Of a stretch of 64,000 nt of DNA, positions 1 to 12,300 are shown one piece after another (within the stretch, counting starts at the first letter, position 1; every line of letters begins with the position of its first letter). This DNA comes from Kryptolebias marmoratus (lineage: Eukaryota > Chordata > Actinopteri > Cyprinodontiformes > Rivulidae). A program made the position numbers and the translations under genes. The stretch covers positions 9,493,126 to 9,557,125 of the forward strand of contig NC_051433.1 in assembly GCF_001649575.2 (NCBI RefSeq). Direction: 5' to 3'. Below the pieces are notes generated by a model, which was not told where the DNA came from, made no database searches, and worked only from the letters and a program-made list of their open reading frames with translations.

Positions 1-730
1 TTAATGTTCCGGATATTTACTTTTATTTAAAGAACTGTTTGTAGGTAGAGATGTCCAAAATCATCCTTAAAAATGTATGGAAAATAACAAAACAAAGGTG
101 ATCAAAGCACTGAACTTAGCATTTCTTGAAAGAATGCATATCATGGGGATGACTCTGAGCTTCTGCTAAAGAAAATTTAGCTCAATATCTGTAAAATTGA
201 TGTAGTCATAACCATTTTTGTGGCAGCTAATGTCAATCAACTGTGGTGGACCTCTTGAATTGGGTTGACTAAATGTAAATGAGCTGCAGCAATACAGGCA
301 GTGATTACCTTCTGAGAGTTTCTCTAAAATCTGTCAAGTGATTAAACAGATATTTTGTTAACAGACAGACAGAGTTGACTCTAACAATTAATGCCAAAGT
401 TTTAAGCAAAGATGTTACAAAATATGTAGTGCTTGTTGTTTGTGTTGGACATGACTCGTAGCTGCTATCATGCCAAATTTTAGCTTGAAAATCAAGGAAG
501 TTAGAGCCATTTTTGTTGTTGATCAGCTGTGACAGCCATCATGATTTGGATAATTAACATTTTGGTCAAAAGGGTTTATAAACACATTTTGACACAAATA
601 AATGTGTGTATTGAAAGGCATCATCTCATAAATGTCAGCATTCATATCTGTGTTTATTTCAAATAAAGACTTCATTTTTCTTTATTAGTGAGAGTGACTC
701 TGGTTTTACTGAAGCCATGTGCTCACGTTG

Positions 731-792
731 TCTGTGTGTGTGTGTGTGTGTATGTGTGTGTATGTGTGTGTGTGTGGGGGGGGGGGAGGGGG
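731..792. repeat. (TG)n microsatellite followed by a G run
   Basis: Alternating TG with a few TA interruptions from 731 to about 775, running directly into a G-rich stretch (GGGGGGGGGGGAGGGGG) to 792. It is a simple sequence repeat with no gene over it. Alternating purine-pyrimidine followed by a G run can adopt non-B forms, but nothing here shows a function. Confidence 0.9.
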
Positions 793-2508
793 TTATAATT
801 ACTCACTTCCACAAAACTGGAATTGGACTCGTCAAAGAACCTAATGGGTAACAATCGGCTTAAACACATTTAGAGTTTTACCAGCACCGTTTAACTGTCA
901 TGGCAACCAGGATGACATCTGAGGGATTCAGAGGGGAATTAGGTTTTTATTCCTATAATGGGATCCAAAGCTTCTGGATTAAAGGAAACACCTCATTTGC
1001 TCACTCTGACATGAAAAATTAAAAGCAACATTTATGTTCAGTCTGTACTGTTTTGGTAAAAATGGAGTAATTTTAATGTCAAAATTTCAAGGTCAAACAC
1101 ATCACACCTGCTGCTGATTTACTGTTTTGATAAATTTAAATGTTTTGTTTAGGTGAGTTTAATCTTGCACTGAAGGGATATTTTTTTTGTTGTTGTTGTT
1201 TTTTTAAATACAGCATGTTGGTTTTGTTTTCTTGGACCGTAAAATATAAGTTTTAATTATTTTTTATTATCCATTTTTACCATAAAAATAAAAACTCATC
1301 TTTTAACATCCTGTTCAATGAATATTTATAATAAAAACTAAAACAAACCTATATTTTTAAATACATTTTAAAAAGTGTATATTTTTAGTATAACCTGAGC
1401 AGATCAGGCTATTAGGTATTGGACCACATTTATTAGAAAATACATAGCAAATATAATAAAATTAGATTAAATTAGATGTTCCCTTAAGTCATCATTTTTA
1501 TCATGCAGTTCAGATTTTTCTGTTGGTTTGTAATTTATTGTAACACTTATATTTGGTGTCTGTTTTGTTCCTTTTGTGTGTACTCATTAGATGAGCCTTG
1601 TTTTTTTGTGTGCATTTTTATTGTTTTACAAAAACAGTGCAAAGACAAGATGATCGTCACTTGTCAGTACTTTTCAGTTTTGCCACCCTCTCATGTTGTG
1701 TTTGTGAACTGCAGCTTTCGCCAACCCAAGACATACTTGTCCAACTCCCTTTACTTTTATTTACAATGTTGAAACAGTCCAGCCAAACAAAAAAAAGAAA
1801 GAAAATAAATAAATCAAATGACAGAAAATAATAACTGGGGATGTTACAGAACAGCAACAGGACCTTCATGCAGCCAATAACAGATGATTGTCCAGCAATA
1901 CCTAATAAACCAAGCTGTCTTGTCATGCTTTACAGCCACAACTTAGAGAAGATCCAAAGAAATCAGATATTTTTCCCCAATTTTTCTGATTTTTTCCTTC
2001 TCTCTTTGTGTTGCTTCAGATTTGGAGGGATGTTTTACTCGTCCACCTGTGTCCAACAGATGTCTCGGGGCAGCAGCATCTAATTAGCAGTAGCCTTGTG
2101 TTTGTTACCATCTGCCACTTTTACAATAAGGCACATGTTCAAAACTACACATGTCAGAATTAATGCACCGTTTCACCCAAACTGGTGTGAGAAGCAAGAT
2201 AATTCAACTTGACACATTAAAAACTGCAGTATTTATATACAGTACCATATACTGTTCAATCAGTTTCAGAAAAGAAAAACAAAATACACTACGAGCAACT
2301 TGAAAACCTCCTGTTTTAAAAATGTCTCATTTCATAGCACTTTTAATGTAGTCTCCTTTTTCCCCATTTTATAGGAGAGAAATCAATGTAAAAATTAATA
2401 TTTGGTTTAAAATTCCTAAACAGACAATGGGCAGATGAAATATTGCTTTTGCTTTTCCGACACGTTTGGTTTTCATGCAACATCAGTGCCGTGGCCACGT
2501 TTCAGGGT

Positions 2509-2514
2509 TTTATT
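2509..2514 (-). terminator. Candidate itga7 polyadenylation signal
   Basis: The plus strand reads TTTATT, which is AATAAA on the minus strand, about 715 bp past the itga7 B-tail stop codon. It is the nearest canonical hexamer found by eye in that direction. AATAAA is frequent in AT-rich DNA, so this is only a candidate. Confidence 0.3.
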
Positions 2515-3227
2515 CAAGATCACTCAGGCAGTAGACACGAGATGTACAGTGGATGTGACTGACATAATACAAAAAAAATAATAATAACTATAAAAGTCTT
2601 TAAAAAAAAAGACTAATGTGGTTGAAAAAATTATGGATATGGCTAAACATTTAAATTTGTGTACTGGCAATTTCCTAAATAACTAACAAAATGAATAGAA
2701 TTCCAAACATTTTTTGTTAAAAAAAACATTTTGTTGTTGTTGTTTTGCCTAGACTAATTTCAGTCTAACAGAATTTAAGGGGAAAAGTAGTCTCTTTTTT
2801 TACATGTCAGCCATAAAAATCAGTAAGTCTGTATTTAAATTTGCCCTGTGTGTGCGTTCATGCGTGTTTGACATTCAGTCCTTCAAACTGCTGACAGACA
2901 GCAACGTGTCAGGGCTCCCTATTGTAGGCTGTGAAACATAATGAGCAGCTAGACTTGTTCTAACGTTGTTGTCGGCCTTCAGTAGTCACTGTCAAGCTGC
3001 GAAACACGCACAGCACAAACAGACTGAGGCCGGTCGTTGATGAGCTGCAGGATGATGGACACAGATCTGGTCACAGGCCACCATTATGCATGTACTGACA
3101 CAATAAAGTGTGCACAACATGTCATGATCCCAGTCTATGTGCACTTTTATGTTTTTTCTTTTTAAGTCAGTTAGTTACAGTGAGTGTCACACATTTGATT
3201 TGTTCAAGCCAAACAGTGCTTCAAACG

Positions 3228-3383
3228 TTACAAGGTCCCGTCACTCCAATGCGTGGCCCATTCCTTTTTATGGACACTTCCTGACTTCTCTGTCTGGAAC
3301 TGCGGCCGATGCTCACGAGGAATCTTCACCGCGTGGTACTGAGGAAGTTTGTCTTTGTAGTGGCCGCGTCGAAAGAAGCCACA
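3228..3383 (-). CDS. itga7: itga7 last exon, B-type cytoplasmic tail
   Basis: Alternative terminal exon encoding 51 residues that start [20 protein letters not shown] and end in DGTL, followed by TAA. The acceptor is GGACAG|TGT. The [11 protein letters not shown] segment is the hallmark of integrin alpha-7B and related alpha-6B/3B tails. Exon B lies 3' of exon A, so B arises when A is skipped, the arrangement known from mammalian alpha-3/6/7 genes. Membrane-proximal GFF(K/R)R binds the beta-subunit tail and keeps the receptor inactive. Confidence 0.88.
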   Translation of the reverse strand, partial: CGFFRRGHYKDKLPQYHAVKIPREHRPQFQTEKSGSVHKKEWATHWSDGTL

Positions 3384-6300
3384 CTGTCCACGAACGAAAG
3401 AGGCAAAAGAAACAGGAGAAGCCAAGAAGAAGGAGAAAAAGATTAAATTAATTGATGGTGCTAATATAAACATAGCTTTTGTCTCTAAAAGTAGATTTCA
3501 CACCTTTTAAGAAAAACAAATCATTTTATTTTGCCCTTAAACAATTATTTTCTAGTTTAAAGTCCTTCTGCATCTCCTTTTTGCAAAGCACACACCACAA
3601 AAGCACATAGCCATGCTCCATGTTTCTAATTCAGCATTAAGTATTAGCGATTAATGCATTAAAACACCATTAGACAAAACACACTAAAATGAACAAACGC
3701 ACCCAGTGATTCTAATTGCAAGTTCATTCTGGCACCTGGTATTTATCATGAAATGCAAATCAAACACGATTAAAAAAATTGTATGACATGTACTTCAACC
3801 TAAAACAAAAAGTAAAAAAATCTTCATAGAGCGATGCCAGAATGAACAGGTGAAGATAATTAAACAGTAAGAGGCACCGCACACGGCACAGCAGGCATGT
3901 CAAACCCTGAGGCGGACACGGCTGGATGGTGTTCAACAGGAACCAATTAACTAAAACCATAACTTAAAACCTCATTGTTGGTTTTTTAATGATCCAATAA
4001 AAGGGTGAAAAATCTCCTGGAATTTTAAGTATTGTATCAGGGGTTTTCATTATTAATGTAACTTCATGTTATACCATGCAATGTATCAGTAATAACTTAA
4101 TATGAACTTCGGTTTGGTTTGTGTCACTTCTGCACACATTTGCCTTCTAATATTGAATAAATGTGGAGTAGCAGTTTTTTTACAGAGAGCAAGAGAGCCT
4201 TTAATAATCAGAACAGAGATGAGAGGCGTCGCATTGTCCATTACCTACACAGACACACACACACACACACACACACACCTCGATTCAGCTCTGTGACTAA
4301 TTCTAATGTCGTCTCAGAGGTGCATTAAATTTAATCACCTGTTCCACTTTGCAGCTTTCAAACAGCACCGAGGAACAGAGAAGGTGGAAAGTGTTGAGGG
4401 GTCAAAATGTTACATCAGATCCTCCTGGCAAAGAAACCTTCAAGTCCTCTGCTCTGACTAGAAGCTATACTCTAGTAACTGTATTTCGTAAATATTATTC
4501 TTTTTAAATATGAGGAAAAAAGTTATTCACCACCCGTTTTGTCTTATTTATTGTGCCCTTAAATAAAGTCCCAAAACAGAGCAGGATAAATAAAAACCAG
4601 AGATGTTTTTATGATTCCACTGCCTTTAACAAGCCACACTGTAAAACAAGTCCATTATTTGTGTTCATTACCAAAAATCTGAAAAGAACTGTAATTTATC
4701 AGAATAAACCATGTTTCCTTACAAAGTGCACTCGTTCTCTGACTTATTTTCTTTAGTGGTCAATTTCCAGGGAAGCCTAGAAATTAAAAAGCAGAACTTT
4801 TCTGCTAGGAAAACCTAAATTATTGGAAAAAAGATTTAAATATTTAAATTTAAATAAAAATTCAATTTCCACATCTCATTTTTGCACAAAGTTGTGGTGT
4901 GGGACTAATTTGATCTAAAAATTGGTCCTGGTTTTCCACCTGTTTAATTTACAGGAATTTATCAAATAGTTTAAATGAGAATAAAGTGTTTTTTTTTTCC
5001 TTTTTGTAAATAAACAGTAAATGTAAACTTATATAGAAACTACCACTCCAAAGTTAGATTTTATAATTTAATGAACTGTAAAATTACAGAAACTGAAATG
5101 TAATTTAAAAATAAATCACTGTCATCATCTTTTATTATAAATTGTAGTGAAATTATTTTGTGTAGCCAATAGTCATCTTTGTTTATTTAATCTTGGTAGT
5201 TATTAACAAAGAATTAACAACCAGCTTCTTTTTCTGCCTATATGAAGGAAACAATTATTCATAGATTATGAGTATTTTAAATAGAAAATGTATCATCTTA
5301 ATGATTAAAATGAATTGAACATTATTCTCAGTTGCAGATGTTACTGCAGTGACATTTGAGCTCAAACTGTGCTCAGATGTTAGGCTGTGATGAACACCAC
5401 CGGCCTTAAAGTGGGCTGAAGAGCAAAACAGTCAGGGTTGAAGGATTTTACCGCTTGGAGGGAGAGGAGGAGGGGAGAGCAGGCCAGATGTAAAACGCTT
5501 TGATATTATAGTTCTGATGCCTGCTTCTCCACCTCCGAGGGTTGGACCCCCAAATGGGCGCGGTAGTACTCCGTCTCATAGTGCGGGCGCCGCTCGCTGC
5601 GCTTGAAGAACCCGCACTGAGGCATCAGATCACCACGGGGAAAAGTGGAGGCGAGTAGGAGAGATGTGACAGAAAGACGATTTTAAGGACAGACGGGCCC
5701 AAGTGGAGAAGAGACAAAACAAACAGGAATGAGAGAAAAGAAACAAATATAAGCATAGATAAGCATAGAAGAGGAAATGAAAAAATGAGGATTAACTAGA
5801 AATGTACCATATGAGTGCAGGGTAGAACAGAAATATTTGGAATGCCAGGAAATGTGAGGAGAAAGAGGATAAATTTTAAAGTAAATGTGACAATTTTAGT
5901 GACGCCTTCAGAAACTGCATAAAGGCAGGAAAGGAAAAAAAATCTTAAACACTGTTTTAATGAAAATTAAACAAAATTGTATTAATTTTCTTCCTAGACA
6001 TCTACAATAACAAAAAAAGTCTGCATGTTTGGTATATTCAAAAAATTAGTATTTGAGGCTTTTTTGTTCAAAAAATAATAAAGAACATAAGCAATATATT
6101 TAAAAAAAAAATCTGATTTAAAGTCATGTATTTGTCAACAACTGAACTAGATGCATTTGATTGAGAACATTGGTGTACTTGTAACTAAAAAAGCACTTTT
6201 TATCTGTCATTTACTCGGTTTTGTATAAATTCTTCCACCATTTTAGTGATTTATAGGAAAGACTTTACTTTAAACATTCAAATCCAGTAGAGTGCAGACT

Positions 6301-9300
6301 TATAGGTGTATGCAGAGGCCACTTGCTTCCAAATGAAAGAGATAAGAACGTATAAATTACCTTCCACAGTATGCATACGAGGAGAGTCAGCAGCAGGATG
6401 CCTGCCAAGACGGCTATTAAGATGATCCACCAGGGGATCCAGTACTGATCAGCAAGACCCAACTCTGGGTAAATCATCACAGTAATCTGTTGACGGAGAG
6501 CGGATTATACCACAAGCTAATATTTATCACTGCAAGAGCTGAACAAATACTCTTTTATTGTATATAGTTGTAATTTAGTTTTCCGTGGAGGGGGTGAACT
6601 GAGTACCTGTGTTGTTGCATCCCTGAGGAACAGGTGTTTGATGCTGGACTTGACTGTGATGTTGGCTCTGACCAGCAGCTCCAGAGTACTGACTGCTGGG
6701 AAATCCTGAGCGAGAGCAGAGCAGTAAAACACAGATCAAACATCACATTTATGATGTAAAACGCGACGCTATATGGTTAAATCTTCTTTCAAGATGTGTG
6801 TTTGTTCTATATTCTGCTTTGAAAAGCATGACAATTATCAGATAACAGTTACTGCTGAAATTCAAAGCCAAGATCTTGAATATTTAGTTGTGCTTGGAAT
6901 ATGTGTTGTGAATGACAATCATCCACAATTTTAGCACAACATTTATTAAACTGACTGAGTCATAGCCATTTTTGTGTTTCCTTAAGTTGGTTGTGGTAGC
7001 TATTTTGAGTTGTGTCGTAACAGTTCATGTAATGGTTACTTTCATTAAAATCCATCCATCGTTCATGAAATATTTTGATAACTATTTTGATAACACACAA
7101 ACACAGGCAAAAAACATTGTCTGCCTTTCAGCACCAAGGGATAATCAGATATTTCAGCCAAAATGTTTCAAAACAAAAGTCAAGTGAAAAAAGGGGTTCC
7201 CTAACTTTTAATGGTGGATGTGAATCATTTCTAATTTCCAAAAGGGATTTAAATAAATTCCATTCAGCCTTTTACTGAACAAGAAAACAAACCATCCTCA
7301 CACTGAGTGAGTCAGTCTTGGTTCTCTGACAAAATATTGTATTTTATGTGACTCAGATTGCTGCTTCCTGTAACATCTAAGCGTTCCTCCTGTGTGTGCT
7401 CTCACTGCAGTTTTCAGTCTTCACTTCCATTAATTGTGTACTTAGGCAGTGGTGGTTCCAGGGCGTGGCACAGAGTGGCAGCCACCACTGGAAAAAAAGA
7501 TATCATGCCACCCCCCAGTTGACATCATATTTCCTAGATAAAATATTTTAGTACAAATTTGAAAGCCAAGGATGTTTCCACAGAACTTCAGTCTCTTTAC
7601 TGATTTAAAATTTGCCTACCCCCTTTTGAATCTCAAAATGGTTTAACCTGATCCCAGGACCAGGACTTGTAAATTTCACCAGCAAAAACAGTTTCAAGAC
7701 CTCCTCCTGATTATCAAAGTGGCTACTGAAAAGCTCTAATCTGTGGAGCAGCAGGTAAAGCGTACCCATTTCATTACCTAATAAAAGCTGCAATAAACTT
7801 TGCCCCCCTGCTGGAACCTCATGCCACACTTTTACCACCCTAAGAAAAGAGCTCCAGATCCACCGCTGTACTTAGATGAACATGAGTTGCAGAAATTTGA
7901 GGGAAAAAAGTCAGAGAAAGTGAAACTACAAGTTGACAATGAAAGCTCAGAGAAACACTGATTCTAATTGGATTGCATGGATCTTTTTTTACCTCTATGA
8001 AGCTGCTTTTCCACAGCCTGGCGTGGATGTTGAGGACAGCCTGACCTGTGAAGCTGTGGAGAGGACACTGGAACAGAATGCAGCGTGCCGAGCCCAGGAG
8101 GCAATCCTGAAGAACAGAACAACAGCTCAGAATGCTCCGATGAATAGAAAAGCTACAAAAACACATCTCTTCAATTATGCATCTGTATTTTACAGTTACC
8201 TTAGTGATAAATTAACAAACTGACCTTATTTTCATGTTCATTTGTTGTCTCTCTTACCAGTTTGAGCGACTTGCGTCTCTCTGAAGCTGCCACAGCTGGA
8301 GTGGTTCGCCCCACGCTGCCTTTTCTCATCACTTGATCTTCCTCCTCTGGATAGGAGCGGCGACCTCTGCCCACCTGCTGAGAGCGATGCATTCATGTTT
8401 GCATGCATATTATGACTGTGACTATTACATTTTTATTCAATTAAACTAGAATGTGTTCCATCTCTGTATGTAATTGATCATTCTGTTAGTTAAGAGGAAA
8501 TATATTAGCTAAAAAAAGATTTTGAAGATGCACCATAACATGCATCTTCTAGCAGGTAGAATGATTTTAACATGATAAAAGTTGGTTGTTAGAAATCAGT
8601 AGTTGCTCCGACCTTTTGACCAGCAGCTTGTGAATTGTTTGCAGGTGAGATGCTCTGTAGCTTCAGAGGATTTAAGGCTTCTTTCGGGGTGCACTGTGTC
8701 CCTGGGTGGCCGTCAAACGTCATGCTTGCAGGATAGAGGAGCCACTTTCCGTTTGCCAGCTCATTGGGCCACATGATGTTGAGGAAGGCAGAGCCAAGCA
8801 TTTGGTGAGCTTTCCCAGGATTTGAGACCTGACCGAACCAAATAAATACAGTGCATGATGGAAAAGAATCAATCACTCTTTATTGTTCTTTGTTTTAAAT
8901 AAATGCAATTTTTTTTCATGTGCAGGTAAGATAAATGATTCATCTCTCTTCTTTCAGTCAAAACAACGTGATTAAATGGTGATAATCACAGCAACATATT
9001 CTTGTCAAACACCACAGTTACTCTTAAGTGTACAAGTCTTTGCTCACCACAAACTCTAACTCCACAGGGCTGCCGATGTCCTCCAGACTGGTCATGGCGC
9101 TCTCTCCCTTCACTGTCCCACTGAAGAACAGCCGCTGAGGACGAGCCAGTCTTAAAGAAAAATATAATCAGATCAGCTGCACACATGTTTCCCACACAGC
9201 TTCATAAGCAGAGCTAATCCCAACATGACTCTCAAAGGTACCGATGACTCCTACAAAGACTGAGGGCATTATTTAAAACCACAGGATGTCCGTTCTACTT

Positions 9301-12300
9301 CTGGATTAGGTTATGATCTGCAAGACTTCTCAGACCCACATATTAAAAGTAAACATCAAGAGTCTTAACATAAAGTAGTGTGAGTGAATGCAAAACATTA
9401 TAAGATTATGAATTAAAGATCCCTAAAGCAAAAAAGAAAACAATGATGTCAAGTTTAAACTAAGACCAAGCAGATGTACACCCTCTCAGTTTTTCAAACC
9501 ATGTTAACTCACCCGCTGACAGACAGAGGGAGCTCTATCACAACTTTAGCATAAGCTGTGACGGGGTCCAGGTCAGGCTGCTCACTGATGCTGAAGATGA
9601 AATGATAACAACAGATCAAAGACTTATTTAACCACAGCTCTTTTAATCGAATAAAGACAAACTTGTGAGTGGTCCAACACTGATCTGTGTTGTCACCGAG
9701 GGGATAAGGAGGACTTACGTCAACAGTTGGAGATCTGCGGTTAACTCAGTCGTCTCTGCGGTGATGTTAGCCGTGCTCAGGTTGATGGTGAATTTTAGCT
9801 GAAGGGCAAACACACATGAATGTTTCAGCTGAACTGTTACATTAATTACTTACACAGAAGGAAAACTGGATTCAGTATTTAGCTGTTATTGTTGTAGAGT
9901 TGATTTAATGTGACTGGACAAAGTTTTAGTCCAGTGGTTTCCAATCCTGGTCCTCGAGGGCCACCATCCTGTATGTTTTACTTGTTTCTCTGCTCCAACA
10001 CACCTGATTTGAATCAATGGGTGATTAACAGGCTTCTGCAGAACATGAAGAAGTAATTTAACCACTGAATCAGGTGTGTTGGAGCAGGGAAACAAGGAAA
10101 ACATGCAGGATAGTGGCCCTCGAGGACCAGGATTGGAGACCCCTGTTTTAGTTTAATTTCAGCTTCTACACTGAGGCTTTTAATCACCTCATGGATGTTT
10201 CTTACAGTAGAAAGTGTTAAGCTTATGATCAAAATCCTCCTATACCACACTTTGTTGATATAACAAGGTATGTAAACTGAAAACTCATCTTTTTTACCTT
10301 TGTGTTTCGTTTGACAGGGTTTCCCAGATCACATTCAACTTGGGAGCCATTCTGGTTTGCTTGACATCTCATCTGCAGTTTGTCAGGATAACGAACAAAA
10401 AACCCATCAGAGGAAATATAAGGCTTGATGGTGCGTGATACAACATCTAAATCATTAGTTTAAGACCTGTGATGGGACCCTAGACCCGGCGTATGACAGC
10501 ATATTTGGGAGGCTGATCAGCAGCTGAGCAGCATGAGCATCATCACCGTCCTCCTCGGGTTGAAGAGGGTCAGAGGGCATGTTTGTGATGGTGATCTCCA
10601 GCACCACCAGACGTTGGTCCGACAGAGAAAACACCTGCAAGCCATCCTCATCTCTGTATGAAGTCAAAGAGAAAATGGGGGTTAGAAAATAGCTAAAAGT
10701 TGCTTGAAAAATAAAATTCAAATTGTATATGAGCACATACTGAATGCTGGTTACAATTACATGTAAAACTATTCAAATTTAACCAAGTAATCTCACATCA
10801 AAGTGTTTTTAAGATGTCTATCTTTCCACAAAATAACACTTTCTCTTTTTAGATCCTGGCCAAAAGGTATTCTTTAATATGATTATTATTTTCAGGATAA
10901 TTATTTATGAGTCAAATAAACAAACTTGCAATTCCTAAACCTTATAACAGGTCTAAAATCAAAAGTAAATATTTGTTTAATGGTAAATTATAAAAAGAAT
11001 TTAGGAAATTTGAGATCAATTGTTAGGTTTTTGTTAAAGTGCTGACACAAACAGATAGAAATATATCTATAAATTTATATTATTACAGCTAAACACAAAA
11101 ATTGGGTTCAATTGAGGTTGCCGTACAACTGTTTTTCAGGTGATATTTATAAATTCACCAGCTCACTTAAAAAAAAATTGAAACACTACAGGACAAACCT
11201 TGGCAGAGGGGTGAAGAAGTCAGAGTTCAGAGGTCGCGTTCCAAACTGGTAGCTCAGCTTCAGATTGCTCTGACAGATTTTGTCGCTGCCACATCCTTCT
11301 CTCAGGAAGTTCACCTTCAGGGATAGAGCGAGATAAGTGTTAAACATCGATTGTGTGTCCTTTAACAGCTCGAAGGTTTTTGATACAAAACTAAACCAAC
11401 TGTGAACCAATTTCTAGAGCTTAAAAATGAACGGGATTCACTGTTTTGAGCTTGACATGTTTCATATTTTATGTTTGGTTTTATCTAAACCTTGAGTTTC
11501 TCAATTAATAAAAAAAGACATGGTTGACAGAAAGCTTTAACATGTATTTGCAGCAATCCCCTGCCATAAAATAGTTCCTTTTCTTTTTGGTACAGACCTC
11601 AGAGTGCAGCGTATTAGATGGGGTGAGATTGAGTACAGGCGGTAGCCTCAGTGGTCTTTTGCCAGAGTGTCTGCGTGGCGGCACAGGTTTGATAGTGTGG
11701 GTTATCGCTAATGAAATGGGCCGCAGTTTGTCACGAATGTTGTCCTGAGTAGACAAACAGAAAGTAAGACAGTCAAAAACTTTGTCCTGAAAAGGAGAGT
11801 TTGGTAAAGTGCATTCTTTATCCCCTATAAACATGCAGTAAAACAGGTAGATTTCAGTTACTGACGTGCAGCTGGAAGATGGCGGTGGTGCACACAGGGT
11901 GACGCTGCCGGTGAAGCTCCACTTCTTCTGTCTGCGTGTACTCGGGCTCCAGTGAACTGCGACCCAGGAAGTTGACTCGGTGTGGGAGGCCCAGCTTCCT
12001 CCGCTCTGTGTCGGCTTCAAAATGCACCACGAGGGCTTGGGAAGAACAAAACAGGAGTAACACATTGATGTATAAAAAACAGGACACAGGTGGAGAGCGT
12101 TTAAAGATCACAACAGGGTTAGAACAGGAACGATCATGGAGGGGACACACAATGATTGAACTATTGATTTTACTCTTATTATAGAGTAACTCCATAGATA
12201 ATGTTATTTTTCATGCAAATAAATATAAATCCTGACATTTTCTGGCATCCCAAATGAAAAAGTTAAAAACAATATTAGAAAAGTTGAGTTGAACTTACTA

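Larger units (their letters stand above)
1..3227. other. Region downstream of itga7, no gene recognised
   Basis: AT-rich sequence that probably holds the itga7 3' UTR and then intergenic DNA. No open frame looks like a conserved protein and no splice-consistent exon was found. A TG/G-rich simple repeat lies at 731-792. A degenerate copy of a dispersed repeat seen elsewhere in the window may lie around 180-375 (it ends in a ATTTTGTTAACAGACAGA-like core). A minus-strand AATAAA at 2509-2514, about 0.7 kb past the B-tail stop codon, is a possible itga7 polyadenylation signal. Confidence 0.5.

Noticed and set aside
731..792. G-quadruplex regulatory element
   Set aside because: A single G run beside a TG repeat in intergenic DNA; nothing ties it to a gene.
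3137..3451. Plus-strand open frame over the itga7 B tail
   Set aside because: It is the antisense shadow of the B-tail exon.
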